Shown one piece after another: positions 44,634 to 53,863 of a stretch of DNA of 64,000 nucleotides. Position 1 is the first letter of the stretch, and every line of letters starts with the position of its first letter. The DNA comes from Enterobacterales bacterium CwR94 (GTDB taxonomy: Bacteria > Pseudomonadota > Gammaproteobacteria > Enterobacterales > Enterobacteriaceae). Where the stretch lies: positions 248,001 to 312,000 of the forward strand of contig KZ478062.1 in the NCBI GenBank assembly GCA_002837195.1, written 5' to 3'. The position numbers were made by a program, and so were the translations under genes. A model generated the notes under the pieces. It saw nothing but the letters and a program-made list of their open reading frames with translations, was not told where the DNA came from and did not search any database.

Positions 44634-45476
44634 TTAGGCGCTCAGGGTGCCGTTAATGACCGTCACCGTGTTGCCGCCAATCCAGATGCCATCATCACGG
44701 TAGCTCACCTGCACGCGACCATTGCGCTGTAAGACGGTGCCCTGACGTACGCTGTAATCCCGTTGTTGGCCCTGAGCGGCAAACCAGCGTGCCAGACACG
44801 CATTGGCGCTTCCCGTCACCGGATCTTCCACCAGCACGCCCGCTTCAACAAACAGGGCGCGGAATTCATAATCGATCTCACCGCTGTCATGGGCACCAAA
44901 CAGGGCCACGCCGTTGACCTGCGCATGTTTTTGCAGACGGGCCAGGTCGTTGGCATCTGCGCGCGCTGCCAGCACGGCGGCTGCGCTTTCCATCGGGACC
45001 ACCAGCCAACGAATGCCCATATCGACAATACAGGCTTCACCGCGGATGGCATCACTGTTCATGGCCGTGGCAAGCAGGGCGTCGTTAAACGGCTGCAAAC
45101 TGGCGTCCGGTGCGGCAAACGCCAACTGCGAATCTGCGCTAATGCGCACGGTGACCAGGCCCAGCGCGCACTCCTGCACCAGTTTTCCCGCTGTTTTTGG
45201 CTGCAATCCCGCTTCCAGCAATGCGTGTGCGGTGCCCAGCGTAGGATGGCCTGCAAACGGCAGTTCACCACCGGGGGTAAAAATGCGCACGCGGTAATCG
45301 GCGTCGGCATGGGTGGCGGGCAGCACAAAAGTGGTCTCTGACAGATTGGTCCAACGCGCAATCGCGGCCATCTGCGCATCGCTCATCTGGCTGGCATCCA
45401 TGATCACCGCCAACGGATTGCCCTGAAAGGCGTGGGAAGTAAACACATCAACTTGCTTAAACGGCAGGGGATTCAT
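44634..45476 (-). CDS. PhzF-family isomerase-like protein
   Basis: 280 residues of the PhzF/YddE fold (two-lobed, diaminopimelate-epimerase-like). Motifs: QVDVFTSHAFQGNPLAV at the N terminus, catalytic Glu47 in LSETTFV, GHPTLGTAHAL (about 75-85) and the C-lobe DPVTGSANACLARW (about 225-238). Start: the ATG at 45476, which has GGAG at five bases; two further start codons lie just upstream. It is coupled to the MocR regulator gene above it (its stop is at 45479). The metabolic role of most enterobacterial PhzF homologues is unknown. Confidence 0.88.
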   Translation of the reverse strand: MNPLPFKQVDVFTSHAFQGNPLAVIMDASQMSDAQMAAIARWTNLSETTFVLPATHADADYRVRIFTPGGELPFAGHPTLGTAHALLEAGLQPKTAGKLVQECALGLVTVRISADSQLAFAAPDASLQPFNDALLATAMNSDAIRGEACIVDMGIRWLVVPMESAAAVLAARADANDLARLQKHAQVNGVALFGAHDSGEIDYEFRALFVEAGVLVEDPVTGSANACLARWFAAQGQQRDYSVRQGTVLQRNGRVQVSYRDDGIWIGGNTVTVINGTLSA

Positions 45477-45478
45477 CA

Positions 45479-46954
45479 TCACTCCAGGGTGTGGGTTGTG
45501 GATTCAGTGCTGGCAGGGTATCCGCCGAGTTCGCAGGCCAGTTGCCCGGTACGGCGAATTGCCCAGACATAGCGCTCATCAAACGGATAGCAGCAGGAAA
45601 GGCGCAGCGCGTGATTACCGCGCTCACTGAGCGTGTAAAGCGGGCCGGGCGTGACGCAGATTTGCTCCTGCAACAAACGATGGAACAGCGTGACGGTATC
45701 GACACTCTCCGGCAGTTCGACCCAAAAGACAAAGCCGCCGGCGGGGAGCGTCGCCCGCGTGCCCGGTGGAAAATAGCGCGCAATCAGGCCGCGGGCTTCA
45801 TCCAACTGGCGCGCATAGCGCAAACGCATGCGACGCAGGTGGTTATCGTAGCCACCGCTTTCCAAAAATTCCGCCAGCGCTTCTGAGAGCAATACCGATT
45901 CGCTCATCGAGGACACGCTTTTCAGTTGTGCCAGCGCAGGGGCAAAACGGCCCGCCGCCATCCAGCCAATGCGGTAATCCGGTGCCAGGGTTTTGGTGTA
46001 ACTGGCGCAATAGATGACCCAGCCCGCGTCATCAAAATGCTTCACCGCAGGAGAGAGGGGCGTCGTGAACTGTAATTCACCGTACAGCCCATCTTCTATC
46101 AAGGGGATCTGGTGTTGATTCACCAGCTTGGCCAGCCTGCGCTTATGCTCTACCGGCATGGTAAATCCCAGCGGATTCTGCACGGTAGGCATCACCAACA
46201 GCGCCTGAATGCGTTTTTCCTGCAATAACAATTCGACGGCATCCAGTGCAATCCCCTGCTCGGGATGCGTAGGGATTTCAACGGTTTTCAGGTCCAAACT
46301 GGAGAGCAGTGGAAACAGAAAAAAATACGTAGGGCTCTCGACTCCCACGCAGTCACCGGGCTGCGTCACGGCACGCAGCGCCAGTTGCAACGCCTCCATG
46401 CAACCGTGGGTCAGGGTGATGTCATCCCCTTGCAGCGACATGCCCAGGGTTTGGGCACGGCGCGCTATCTCGGTGCGCAGTCGCTGACTACCGGGTGGCA
46501 GGGCATATTTGCCGATCAGATCGGGCTTGCGGCGCAGCAGTGAGGCCGTGATACGTGCTAATTTCTGCACCGGATAAAAATCACTGTTTTGCGGGCAAGC
46601 CAGCGAGATATTGGTGTAGTCCGGGTGGTTCTGGGCGGCAAAAACCGTCTCGATCAGCTCGCGGCGCTCATTGCCAGGCGTGGCAACGCGGGCTTTTTTC
46701 TGACGCGGAGCGGTCAACGCGGGCAGCACACCGCGCACGTAATACCCCGATTGCGGACGGGCTTCAATCAGTGCCCTGTCTTCCAGATGGCGGTAGGCCG
46801 CCAATACCGTATTGACGCTGACATCATGGCTGGCGGCGCAGCGGCGCACGGCAGGCAGGCGACTGCCGGGTAATAAGGCGCCTTCATGGATCGCTTGTGC
46901 CAGCGTTTCCGCCAATTGCAAATAGCGCGTTGCGGTGTTCTCAAGGACGGTCAC
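45479..46954 (-). CDS. MocR-type (GntR + aminotransferase) PLP-dependent regulator
   Basis: 491 residues. The N-terminal GntR-like winged helix (about 10-75: LAQAIHEGALLPGSRLPAVRR, VSVNTVLAAYRHLEDRALIEARPQSGYYV) is joined by a linker to a fold-type I aminotransferase domain. The PLP lysine lies in YCASYTKTLAPDYRIGW (about 325), and LIEDGLYGEL carries the conserved Asp. The start is GTG at 46954. It is divergent from a LysE-type exporter and directly upstream of the PhzF gene, so it probably controls both. The effector would be PLP or an amino acid. Confidence 0.9.
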   Translation of the reverse strand: MTVLENTATRYLQLAETLAQAIHEGALLPGSRLPAVRRCAASHDVSVNTVLAAYRHLEDRALIEARPQSGYYVRGVLPALTAPRQKKARVATPGNERRELIETVFAAQNHPDYTNISLACPQNSDFYPVQKLARITASLLRRKPDLIGKYALPPGSQRLRTEIARRAQTLGMSLQGDDITLTHGCMEALQLALRAVTQPGDCVGVESPTYFFLFPLLSSLDLKTVEIPTHPEQGIALDAVELLLQEKRIQALLVMPTVQNPLGFTMPVEHKRRLAKLVNQHQIPLIEDGLYGELQFTTPLSPAVKHFDDAGWVIYCASYTKTLAPDYRIGWMAAGRFAPALAQLKSVSSMSESVLLSEALAEFLESGGYDNHLRRMRLRYARQLDEARGLIARYFPPGTRATLPAGGFVFWVELPESVDTVTLFHRLLQEQICVTPGPLYTLSERGNHALRLSCCYPFDERYVWAIRRTGQLACELGGYPASTESTTHTLE

Positions 46955-46973
46955 ACTTCACCCCCGATTCAAT

Positions 46974-47007
46974 GGGTACAGTTTAGGTAACAACTGAATT
47001 GTATCCC
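46974..47007. promoter_or_regulatory. Imperfect inverted repeat in the MocR / LysE gap
   Basis: GGGTACAGTT (46974-46983) and AATTGTATCCC (46997-47007) are inverted copies with one base inserted. A candidate MocR operator. Confidence 0.35.
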
Positions 47008-47091
47008 TGACAATATCGTTTTTTTGTCACTGTTACCATTAGAGGTTGCAAGATAGTCTGAGTGCATGATTTCAAGACTCTGGACGCACCC

Positions 47092-47670
47092 ATGTTGGAT
47101 CCCACGTTTTACAGTTACGTCACCGTGATGTCGATCACGCCTGGCCCGAATAACCTCCTGCTGGCCAGTTCTGGCGTGAATTTTGGCCTAAAGCGTACCT
47201 TGCCGATGATGCTGGGCATCATTTGTGGGTGTGCGCTACAAACCTTGCTGGTGTGGAGTGTGCTGGACGTGCTGCTGGCCTGGATGGATAGCCTGCGTTT
47301 ACCACTGACGCTGGTAGGCGGGGCGTATCTGTTGTGGCTGTCATGGAAACTGTTTCGCGCTGGCGCGCCCAAGGTGTCTGGCGAAGCAAAACCCATGAGT
47401 TTGGCGGGGGCCGTGTTGTTCCAGATGCTCAATCCCAAAGCCTGGGTCATGTGCAGTAACGTGGCCTTATTGTATTCCGCCAGCGGGATTGTGACCGTGA
47501 TGACAGGTTTCTCGTTACTGAATTTCCCCTGCATTTTTCTGTGGGCGCTGATGGGCGATCGCATGGGAAAACACTTACAAACCGAATGGAAACGGCGGGT
47601 ATTTAATGGCGTGATGGCACTGTCGCTGGTGCTGACTACGCTGTGGATGATGATCGGTGCACTGCCTTAA
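47092..47670 (+). CDS. LysE/RhtB-family amino-acid exporter
   Basis: 192 residues, about six membrane helices. The family signature SITPGPNNLLLASSGVNFG is near the N terminus, and LNPKAWVMC (about 125) is the second conserved element. I prefer the ATG at 47092 (MLDPTFYSYVTVMSITPGPNN) to the GTG at 47062 by family length. Proteins of this family export amino acids or derivatives. It is divergent from the MocR regulator; such pairs are common, with the regulator sensing the exported compound. Confidence 0.88.
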   Translation: MLDPTFYSYVTVMSITPGPNNLLLASSGVNFGLKRTLPMMLGIICGCALQTLLVWSVLDVLLAWMDSLRLPLTLVGGAYLLWLSWKLFRAGAPKVSGEAKPMSLAGAVLFQMLNPKAWVMCSNVALLYSASGIVTVMTGFSLLNFPCIFLWALMGDRMGKHLQTEWKRRVFNGVMALSLVLTTLWMMIGALP

Positions 47671-47765
47671 TTTTGTGACGCATCGCACACTTTAGTCAGC
47701 TCTCTCTGTCGTCGTGCGCGCGCAGGTCAAATACTGTTCCGCTCTTTTGTCCACAGGGAAGCAAC

Positions 47766-49058
47766 ATGAACGTTGAGTTGTGGCTGACAACGGCGGTGGT
47801 GGCGATCACCATCCTGTTATGGGCGACATCACTGTTGCCGGAATTTATCACCGCACTGCTGTTTTTCGCTGCCGCCATGGTGTTTAAGGTTGCCCCTGCT
47901 GACACCATCTTTAGCGGTTTTGCTTCCTCGGCGTTTTGGTTAGTGTTCAGTGGGTTTGTACTGGGCGTTGCCATCAAGAAAGTGGGGCTGGCAGACCGGT
48001 TAGCGCAAAAACTCTCACGACATCTCACACAGAGTTGGCCTACGATGGTCGGCGGCGTCATGCTGCTGAGCTACGCGCTGGCGTTTGTTATGCCTTCTAA
48101 TATGGGGCGTATCGCCCTGTTGGTGCCGGTTATCGGGGCAATGGCAAAGCAGGCTGGCATCGCGGAAGGCAGCAAAGGCTGGATAGGTCTGATGCTGGCG
48201 GTGGGATTTGGCACCTTTGCGTTGTCAGCCAGTATTTTGCCCGCCAACGTGCCCAATTTGGTGCTGGCTGGGGCGGCAGAGAATGCCTGGCATCAGCACC
48301 TGACATTTATGCCCTGGTTGCTACTGCATACGCCTGTTACGGGCTGGCTGAAAGGCGGGCTGATTACGCTGTGCATTATCTGGCTGTTCCCCGCCAGACC
48401 GCAGCCAGTCCATGTTGCTGCAGTGGCTGCTCCGCTGCGTCGTGATGAGCGGCGTTTGCTGGTGGTGTTACTGCTCACACTGCTGTTGTGGGCCACAGAC
48501 AGTTGGCACGGGATCTCTCCTGCGTGGATTGGGCTGGTGGCCGCCTGCTTCTGCCTGCTCCCGCGGGTAGGATTTGTGAATGGTGAAGCCTTCGCGAATG
48601 GCGTTAACTTTCGCACCTGCTTGTATGTCGGCGGTATTCTTGGTCTGGCGGCGCTGGTGGTGCAATCCGGGTTGGGCCAGCGTGTCGGTGATGCCGTTCA
48701 GCATTTTGCCCCGCTCAGCCCGCAGCATCCCTGGCTGAGTTTTCTGTCGTTAACCGGCATTACGTCGGTCTTAAACTTTGTGCTGACCGCTAATGGTGTG
48801 CCAGCGATGTATACGCCGATGGCAGAGAGCCTGTCGCAAGCATCCGGTTTTTCACTGATGACCGTCATGATGATTCAGGTCTTTGCCTATGCGACACCGC
48901 TGTTGCCTTATCAGGCATCACCAATAGTGGTCGCGATGGGGCTGGGGAAAGTGCCTGCCAAAGAGGGCATTCGCTTCTGTTTGATTGTGTCCGGCTTATC
49001 GATGTTGCTGCTGTTACCGTTGAACTATCTGTGGTTTTCCCTGCTCGGTTACGTATAA
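47766..49058 (+). CDS. SLC13/DASS-type anion transporter
   Basis: 430 residues with about 11 hydrophobic helices. Features of the divalent anion:Na+ symporter/ArsB-NhaD superfamily: ITALLFFAAAMVFKVAP, FWLVFSGFVLGVAI, the substrate-loop motif MPSNMGRIALLVPV (about 107-120, like SNT/PSN), and a second repeat with LNFVLTANGVPAMYTP (about 336-351). AGGGA lies six bases before the ATG. It likely imports a di- or tricarboxylate or a similar anion; the substrate is not readable. It is convergent to the deaminase gene. Confidence 0.8.
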   Translation: MNVELWLTTAVVAITILLWATSLLPEFITALLFFAAAMVFKVAPADTIFSGFASSAFWLVFSGFVLGVAIKKVGLADRLAQKLSRHLTQSWPTMVGGVMLLSYALAFVMPSNMGRIALLVPVIGAMAKQAGIAEGSKGWIGLMLAVGFGTFALSASILPANVPNLVLAGAAENAWHQHLTFMPWLLLHTPVTGWLKGGLITLCIIWLFPARPQPVHVAAVAAPLRRDERRLLVVLLLTLLLWATDSWHGISPAWIGLVAACFCLLPRVGFVNGEAFANGVNFRTCLYVGGILGLAALVVQSGLGQRVGDAVQHFAPLSPQHPWLSFLSLTGITSVLNFVLTANGVPAMYTPMAESLSQASGFSLMTVMMIQVFAYATPLLPYQASPIVVAMGLGKVPAKEGIRFCLIVSGLSMLLLLPLNYLWFSLLGYV

Positions 49059-49063
49059 AAATT

Positions 49064-49084
49064 CAGGCCGGTGTCACCGGCCTG
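49064..49084 (-). terminator. Terminator of the RidA-ABC-deaminase operon
   Basis: A perfect 9-bp stem (CAGGCCGGT / ACCGGCCTG) with a 3-base loop. Read leftward it is followed by AATTTTTATACG. It may also stop the rightward transporter transcript. Confidence 0.85.
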
Positions 49085-49089
49085 AGAGA

Positions 49090-50364
49090 TTAAAACGCCG
49101 TATAGGCTGCATCAGTGACCCGATAGTGGTCGTCGACCAGAGGCAAATAACGCCATTTATCAAACGCGGTGCAGGGATGGGAAATACCACAGCCTACCCA
49201 GTCACCGGGGGCGAGCGGATCGCTCTCCGGCACCCGCAGATACGCATGCTGATCGTTGACATCGCTGATGTGCATCCCATCGGCTTTGCGCGGTGCGCTG
49301 CCGTCTTCATTGCGAATTGCATGCGGTATCGGCATATCTTGGTCGAACGGTACATCGCGGCGACCAAAATCAAGCAGTGCCAGCCCAGGTTCTGGACGTG
49401 ACAGCACGCGGCCCCAAATCTCCAGCGCGGAATGCAGCTGATAAGGCGAATTGGGCTGAGCGAACGGCGCAATACGTGCATACAGCCCGTCATCGTGCGC
49501 CATATACGCTCCGGCACGAATCAAGATAACCGGTGGCTGCGGCAAGTTGGCTGCCTTGAAGCTGCTAACCACCACATCAAAATAGGCACCACCACCGGCG
49601 CTAAGAATCGGGGTATCGGTGGCGAACAAGGCGTTGTCCGCCAGCATCGTCGAAATGTCGCAAAGTTTCTGGCAATAGGTACGCACAGTGGTCAGGGCGG
49701 CTTCATCACGTCCGGCAGCAATGGCCCCTTCGTAACCTGCGACGCCCACCAACGAGAGGTGCGCGCTGGACTGAACGGCTTGGGCAATCGCCAGCGCTTC
49801 GTCCGCGGTACGACAGCCTGTACGTCCACCGGGTTGCGACACTTCAACCAGTACCGAAAGCGTCACGCCAGAGGCCGCCAAATGGCGATCCAGCAGCGCC
49901 ACTCCTTTCAGTGAATCGACGTAGCACAGAAACTGATGCTCGGGATGTTGACGCTGCCATTCGCCGATCCACCGGATCCCCGCGGCATCCACCAGTTCGT
50001 TTGCCAGAAACACATTACGTACGCCAAAGCTGCGTAATGCGCGTACCTGAGCGGGCGTCGCGGCGCTTAATCCCCACGCGCCAGCGGCAACGGCCTGACG
50101 CAAAACAGCCGCCGACATTGAGGTTTTACCGTGCGCCGCCAGCAACACGCCTTGTTCGCGGCACCATGCGGCCAGCGCCTGCTGGTTGTGTTGGATTGCC
50201 GACTGTTTGATCAGCATCAGCGGCGAAAAGACCTGCTCACTGCTGAAGATCTCGCAGCCGGTGTCCAGCGGGCGGTTGCCGTCTCCCGCGACCGATTTAA
50301 ATTGGGGCTGCGCGGTGGGTGTATCCAGCCCACCCGTGGCCTGCAGAGGAAAGAGTACCGACAT
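49090..50364 (-). CDS. PLP-dependent D-amino-acid deaminase/aldolase (alanine-racemase fold III)
   Basis: 424 residues. The barrel has the PLP lysine K80 in LLAAHGKTSMS, followed by WGLSAATPAQVRAL, and a C-terminal domain with CGISHPCTAFDKW, whose His and Cys match the metal-binding pair of D-serine dehydratase/D-threonine aldolase enzymes. These act on D-3-hydroxy amino acids (D-serine, D-threonine, 3-hydroxyaspartate). It is the last gene of the operon, 9 bp after the ABC ATPase, with AAGGAG before the ATG. Together with RidA, which clears enamines released by such dehydratases, a deaminase role is favoured. The substrate is unproven. Confidence 0.82.
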   Translation of the reverse strand: MSVLFPLQATGGLDTPTAQPQFKSVAGDGNRPLDTGCEIFSSEQVFSPLMLIKQSAIQHNQQALAAWCREQGVLLAAHGKTSMSAAVLRQAVAAGAWGLSAATPAQVRALRSFGVRNVFLANELVDAAGIRWIGEWQRQHPEHQFLCYVDSLKGVALLDRHLAASGVTLSVLVEVSQPGGRTGCRTADEALAIAQAVQSSAHLSLVGVAGYEGAIAAGRDEAALTTVRTYCQKLCDISTMLADNALFATDTPILSAGGGAYFDVVVSSFKAANLPQPPVILIRAGAYMAHDDGLYARIAPFAQPNSPYQLHSALEIWGRVLSRPEPGLALLDFGRRDVPFDQDMPIPHAIRNEDGSAPRKADGMHISDVNDQHAYLRVPESDPLAPGDWVGCGISHPCTAFDKWRYLPLVDDHYRVTDAAYTAF

Positions 50365-50373
50365 CGTGGCTCC

Positions 50374-51111
50374 TTAATGCTCCAGTACGCGTGATAAAAA
50401 TTGGCGTGTGCGCGGGTTCTGCGGCTGCACAAACAGCTCATTGGGGCTGCCTTGCTCTGCCACCACGCCTTGATCCATAAACACCACGCGGTCGGCGGTT
50501 TTACGGGCAAAGCCCATTTCGTGCGTCACCACCACCATGGTCATGCCTTCGCGCGCCAGACTGCGCATCACTTCCATCACTTCACCCACCAGTTCAGGGT
50601 CGAGTGCGGAGGTGGCTTCATCAAAAAACATAATTTTGGGTTCCACCGCCAGCGCACGGGCAATCGCCACGCGCTGCTGCTGCCCGCCGGAAAGCTGTGA
50701 AGGATAGTGGTGTGCGCGATCGGCCAGGCCGACTTTTTCCAGCGCAGCCATGCCACGACGATTGGCCTCTTCCGTTGACAGCTTGTGCGCTTTGACCAGC
50801 GCCAGCGTCACGTTGCCCAGGGCACTTTTATGTGGGAACAGGTTGAACTGTTGGAACACCATGCCAACGTGACCGCATATTTCGCGAGCGCGTTTGCGGT
50901 CATGCAGTGGCACGTCATTAACCCAGATTTCACCGTTATCGGCGGTTTCCAGCCCGCTCATAATGCGCAGTACGGTACTTTTGCCGGAACCGGATGCGCC
51001 GATTAACACCAGGACTTCACCGGGGTTCACTTCCAAATCAATGGTTTTCAACACCTGCGTGGCGCCGAACGATTTTGTAACGCCGCTGAGGCGGATGGCG
51101 GGTTGGCTCAT
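50374..51111 (-). CDS. Polar amino-acid ABC transporter, ATPase subunit
   Basis: 245 residues, GlnQ/HisP type: Walker [10 protein letters not shown] (about 38-46), Q-loop [11 protein letters not shown], signature [15 protein letters not shown] (about 136-150), Walker [14 protein letters not shown] and switch His VVTHEMGFA. The ATG at 51111 overlaps the permease stop by 4 bp; the longer ORF to 51165 is not used. It powers the two permeases directly upstream. Confidence 0.93.
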   Translation of the reverse strand: MSQPAIRLSGVTKSFGATQVLKTIDLEVNPGEVLVLIGASGSGKSTVLRIMSGLETADNGEIWVNDVPLHDRKRAREICGHVGMVFQQFNLFPHKSALGNVTLALVKAHKLSTEEANRRGMAALEKVGLADRAHHYPSQLSGGQQQRVAIARALAVEPKIMFFDEATSALDPELVGEVMEVMRSLAREGMTMVVVTHEMGFARKTADRVVFMDQGVVAEQGSPNELFVQPQNPRTRQFLSRVLEH

Positions 51112-51752
51112 AGCAGTGCACTCCGGGTTGAATGGTGTTGAACCCAACGGGATAACGGATAACAAATGGCAAAGTAGAGCAGGGCGACCAGGCCATAGAT
51201 CACCACCGGTTCACCGATGCGATCGACAATCGCCTGACCCTGATGCATCAGCTCCGACATGCCAATCATGCTGACAATCGAGGTATCTTTGATCAGTGAT
51301 AACCACTGCCCGACAAGGGGCGGCAGCACGATCTTGCGCGTTTGCGGCAGGATCACCGAGAAGAACGTTTGGCTTTTGCTGAGGCCCAAAATCCAGGACA
51401 CCTCACGCTGTCCCTTGGGGACGGCTTCGATCCCGGCGCGAAATACTTCGGCGATATAGGCACCCTGATAAATGCTCAGGCCAATGACGCCAGCGGCAAA
51501 CAGGTTGATGTCATAGCCGAAATACGCCACGCCAAAATAGATAAACATCAGCGTGATCAGCACGGGTGAACCGCGGAACAGTTCGATGTACAAGCGCGCA
51601 ATCTGCGAGCCGACAGGGATCTTACTGGTACGCAGTACCGCCGCCAGCAGGCCAATCAGCGTACTGCCGATAATGGCTGCTACGGACAGGCCGAGCGTGA
51701 CCACCAGACCTTTCAGTAACAGCGGCAGACTATTGATAATCAGTTCGTTCAT
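51108..51752 (-). CDS. Polar amino-acid ABC transporter, permease 2
   Basis: 214 residues with about five membrane helices. The EAA loop is [28 protein letters not shown], preceded by [17 protein letters not shown], typical of HisMQ/GlnP permeases. It overlaps the other permease and the ATPase by 4 bp each, so the three are made as a unit. Confidence 0.93.
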   Translation of the reverse strand: MNELIINSLPLLLKGLVVTLGLSVAAIIGSTLIGLLAAVLRTSKIPVGSQIARLYIELFRGSPVLITLMFIYFGVAYFGYDINLFAAGVIGLSIYQGAYIAEVFRAGIEAVPKGQREVSWILGLSKSQTFFSVILPQTRKIVLPPLVGQWLSLIKDTSIVSMIGMSELMHQGQAIVDRIGEPVVIYGLVALLYFAICYPLSRWVQHHSTRSALL

Positions 51753-52483
51753 AAGGCCCCCCGACGTTTTGCGGGATTAAAGAGATTCATCGCGCGGAAC
51801 ATGACGGGCTTTTTTACGATGACCACCTGCGACGGCGTAAACAGCCGACGTCCCATCCAGTTGCCCAACCAGGAGAGCAGATTGCTCAGGAACAGGTAGG
51901 CCAGCAGCGTCACGCTGAATGTTTGAATGTAGAGCAGGGTGCGCGAGTTAATGACGGTGGCGGTCCCGGTCAATTCAGGCAATGCAATCGCTGACAGCAG
52001 CGAGGTGCCCAGCAGCAGTTGAATCAGGTTGTTGATAATGGCGGGCCACACGGCTTGTGCCGCCTGCGGTAACACCACGGTACTGAAAATATGCCAGCGG
52101 CTCATGCCGAGGATCCACGCCGCTTCTAATTGACCTTTGGGCACGGATTGCATCCCCGCGCGAAAGGTTTCGGCTAGATAGGCGCCTACGTTGATGCCCA
52201 GTGCCAGCACGCCCGCGGTGGTAGCATCCATTCGAATGCCCAGCGAGGGTAAGCCGAAGAACACGATAAAGATCTGCAGCAGCACCGGCGTGTTACGAAT
52301 AAATTCGATATAACAGCCGCTTATCAGGCGCAGCGTGCGGAACGGGCTTTGACGACACAGCGCGGCGACCAATCCCAGCACCACCGCCAGTGCAAACGCG
52401 ACCAGCGTGATTTGCAGCGTGAGCCAGGCCGCAGTGACAAAATCACCGGCGTAGTTCCACAAGGTTAGCCATTGGTAGCTCAT
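51749..52483 (-). CDS. Polar amino-acid ABC transporter, permease 1
   Basis: 244 residues with about five membrane helices; EYIRNTP-type motif as CYIEFIRNTPVLLQIFIVFFGLP, and the EAA loop AYLAETFRAGMQSVPKGQLEAAWILGMS. It forms a heterodimer with permease 2. AGGAG lies before its ATG, just after a strong intercistronic terminator (52498-52522) that separates it from the binding-protein gene. Confidence 0.93.
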   Translation of the reverse strand: MSYQWLTLWNYAGDFVTAAWLTLQITLVAFALAVVLGLVAALCRQSPFRTLRLISGCYIEFIRNTPVLLQIFIVFFGLPSLGIRMDATTAGVLALGINVGAYLAETFRAGMQSVPKGQLEAAWILGMSRWHIFSTVVLPQAAQAVWPAIINNLIQLLLGTSLLSAIALPELTGTATVINSRTLLYIQTFSVTLLAYLFLSNLLSWLGNWMGRRLFTPSQVVIVKKPVMFRAMNLFNPAKRRGAL

Positions 52484-52497
52484 GGTAAGCTCCTGTT

Positions 52498-52522
52498 AAA
52501 AAGGGGCAGGCGAACCTGCCCC
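52498..52522 (-). terminator. Intercistronic terminator after the binding-protein gene
   Basis: Read leftward: GGGGCAGG, TTCG tetraloop, CCTGCCCC, TTTTT. A complete intrinsic terminator inside the operon, which should make the binding protein more abundant than the permeases. Confidence 0.9.
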
Positions 52523-52528
52523 GGCCAA

Positions 52529-53365
52529 TCAGTACTGCGGATTCAGCGGGTAGCGAGGTTTGCTGCCGAACCACTTCTCATACAGCTCCGCGTTTTTGCC
52601 GGAGGTGCTCATTTCAAACAGGAATTCATTCAGGTAGTTGGTCCACACCTGGTCACCCAATTTCACGCCGAACGCGTTGTACTCAAGGGGCACCAGCGCT
52701 TCATTGGTGACGGCCAGTGACGGGTCGAGCTTGGCCTGATAGGCGAGGAAGTTATTGTCCTCAATCATGGCATCGGCCTGACCTTGTTTAACAGCCAGAA
52801 TGGCGGCTTGTGAAGAGTCATACTCTTGCAGTTTGACGTCGATATTCATGGCGCGAACGGCATCACCGTTGGTAGAACCTTTGACGGTGGCGATGGTTTT
52901 ACCCGCCATGTCTTTCGCCGATTGAATTCCACTCTCTTTACGAACCAGCATGGCCTGGCTGGCCACCACATACGGGGCGGTGAAACCAATTTCTTTCGCA
53001 CGCTCCAGATTACGGGTGAAATTACAGAACACCACATCGACTTTATTGGTTTGCAGGTTAGGAATACGGTTGGCGCTGGTGGTATTCACCATTTCCAGTT
53101 TGACGCCCATCCGCGTGGCTAATTCTTTTGCCAGGTCAACGTCGTAACCGTCGGGATTGCCTTGTTTGTCGTAAAAACCAAAGGGAGCAAAGCTCAGGCA
53201 GTCACCCACGCGCAGCGTGCCGCGTTGCAACACATTTTGCAGCGCAGACGGCGCCGCCGCCGTTTGCCCGTCTTTGGATTCGGTGGGGGTGCAGGCGGTT
53301 AATCCTGTCAGGCTGAGTGCCGCTAACAGGCAGGCTGCCTGCATTTTATTTTTCAGCAGTTTCAT
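52529..53365 (-). CDS. Amino-acid ABC transporter substrate-binding lipoprotein
   Basis: 278 residues of the SBP family 3. The signal ends in a lipobox (SLTGLTAC, Cys about 25), so it is a membrane-anchored periplasmic lipoprotein. The mature part begins LRVGDCLSFAPFGFYDKQGNPDGYDVDLAKELATRMG; the ligand-binding Arg/Asp region includes NRIPNLQTNKVDVVFCNFTRN. It delivers a polar amino acid to the two permeases. The ligand is unknown; the D-amino-acid deaminase at the operon end suggests a D-amino acid. Confidence 0.92.
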   Translation of the reverse strand: MKLLKNKMQAACLLAALSLTGLTACTPTESKDGQTAAAPSALQNVLQRGTLRVGDCLSFAPFGFYDKQGNPDGYDVDLAKELATRMGVKLEMVNTTSANRIPNLQTNKVDVVFCNFTRNLERAKEIGFTAPYVVASQAMLVRKESGIQSAKDMAGKTIATVKGSTNGDAVRAMNIDVKLQEYDSSQAAILAVKQGQADAMIEDNNFLAYQAKLDPSLAVTNEALVPLEYNAFGVKLGDQVWTNYLNEFLFEMSTSGKNAELYEKWFGSKPRYPLNPQY

Positions 53366-53394
53366 TTTTATTCTCTCTGGTTCGCGTTATTTAA

Positions 53395-53419
53395 CAGGAC
53401 ACCGTTAATTAATGTCCTG
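53395..53419 (-). other. Intercistronic hairpin between ridA and the binding-protein gene
   Basis: CAGGACA / TGTCCTG, 7-bp inverted repeat with an 11-base AT-rich loop. It could stabilise or weakly terminate the ridA transcript; there is no T-run. Confidence 0.4.
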
Positions 53420-53464
53420 ATGCAGCTAGGTAATAAAAGCGAGTGACTTACCTTAGATTATTAT

Positions 53465-53863
53465 TTATTTCAGTTTCCGATCGGCGCGGAAACATTTCAT
53501 ATCGACTTCTACTTTGCAGTCGACCACTAAATCCTGCACGCTACAAATGCGCGCGGGAGGGTTATCTAAAAAGATTTCGGCAAACACTTTATTGAACGAA
53601 CTAAAGTAACGCGCGTCAGTTAATACCGCCGTCACGTGAACCACGTCACTTATTTCATACCCGGCTTCCCGCATGATGGTCAGGCAATTCTCGAATGCCA
53701 GACGCGTCTGCTCTATGATACCGCCCTCAACGACTTCGCCATCGGTCATTGGCGTTTGGCCAGAGATGTACAGCCAACCGTCGGCTTCTACCGCGCGGGA
53801 GAATGGCAGACGCTGACCACCGGTGCCGGTGCCGCCTTCGCTACCGTAGCGTTTAATCGTCAT
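53465..53863 (-). CDS. RidA/YjgF-family enamine/imine deaminase
   Basis: 132 residues from the ATG at 53863, which has GAGGAA eight bases upstream; the longer ORF to 53989 runs over the operator. Family signatures are PFSRAVEADGWLYISGQTP near the N terminus and the C-terminal NPPARICSVQDLVVDCKVEVDMKCF, with the catalytic-type Arg in PPARICS. RidA proteins hydrolyse reactive 2-aminoacrylate and related enamines produced by PLP dehydratases. It heads the operon that ends with such an enzyme, a coherent pathway. Confidence 0.9.
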   Translation of the reverse strand: MTIKRYGSEGGTGTGGQRLPFSRAVEADGWLYISGQTPMTDGEVVEGGIIEQTRLAFENCLTIMREAGYEISDVVHVTAVLTDARYFSSFNKVFAEIFLDNPPARICSVQDLVVDCKVEVDMKCFRADRKLK

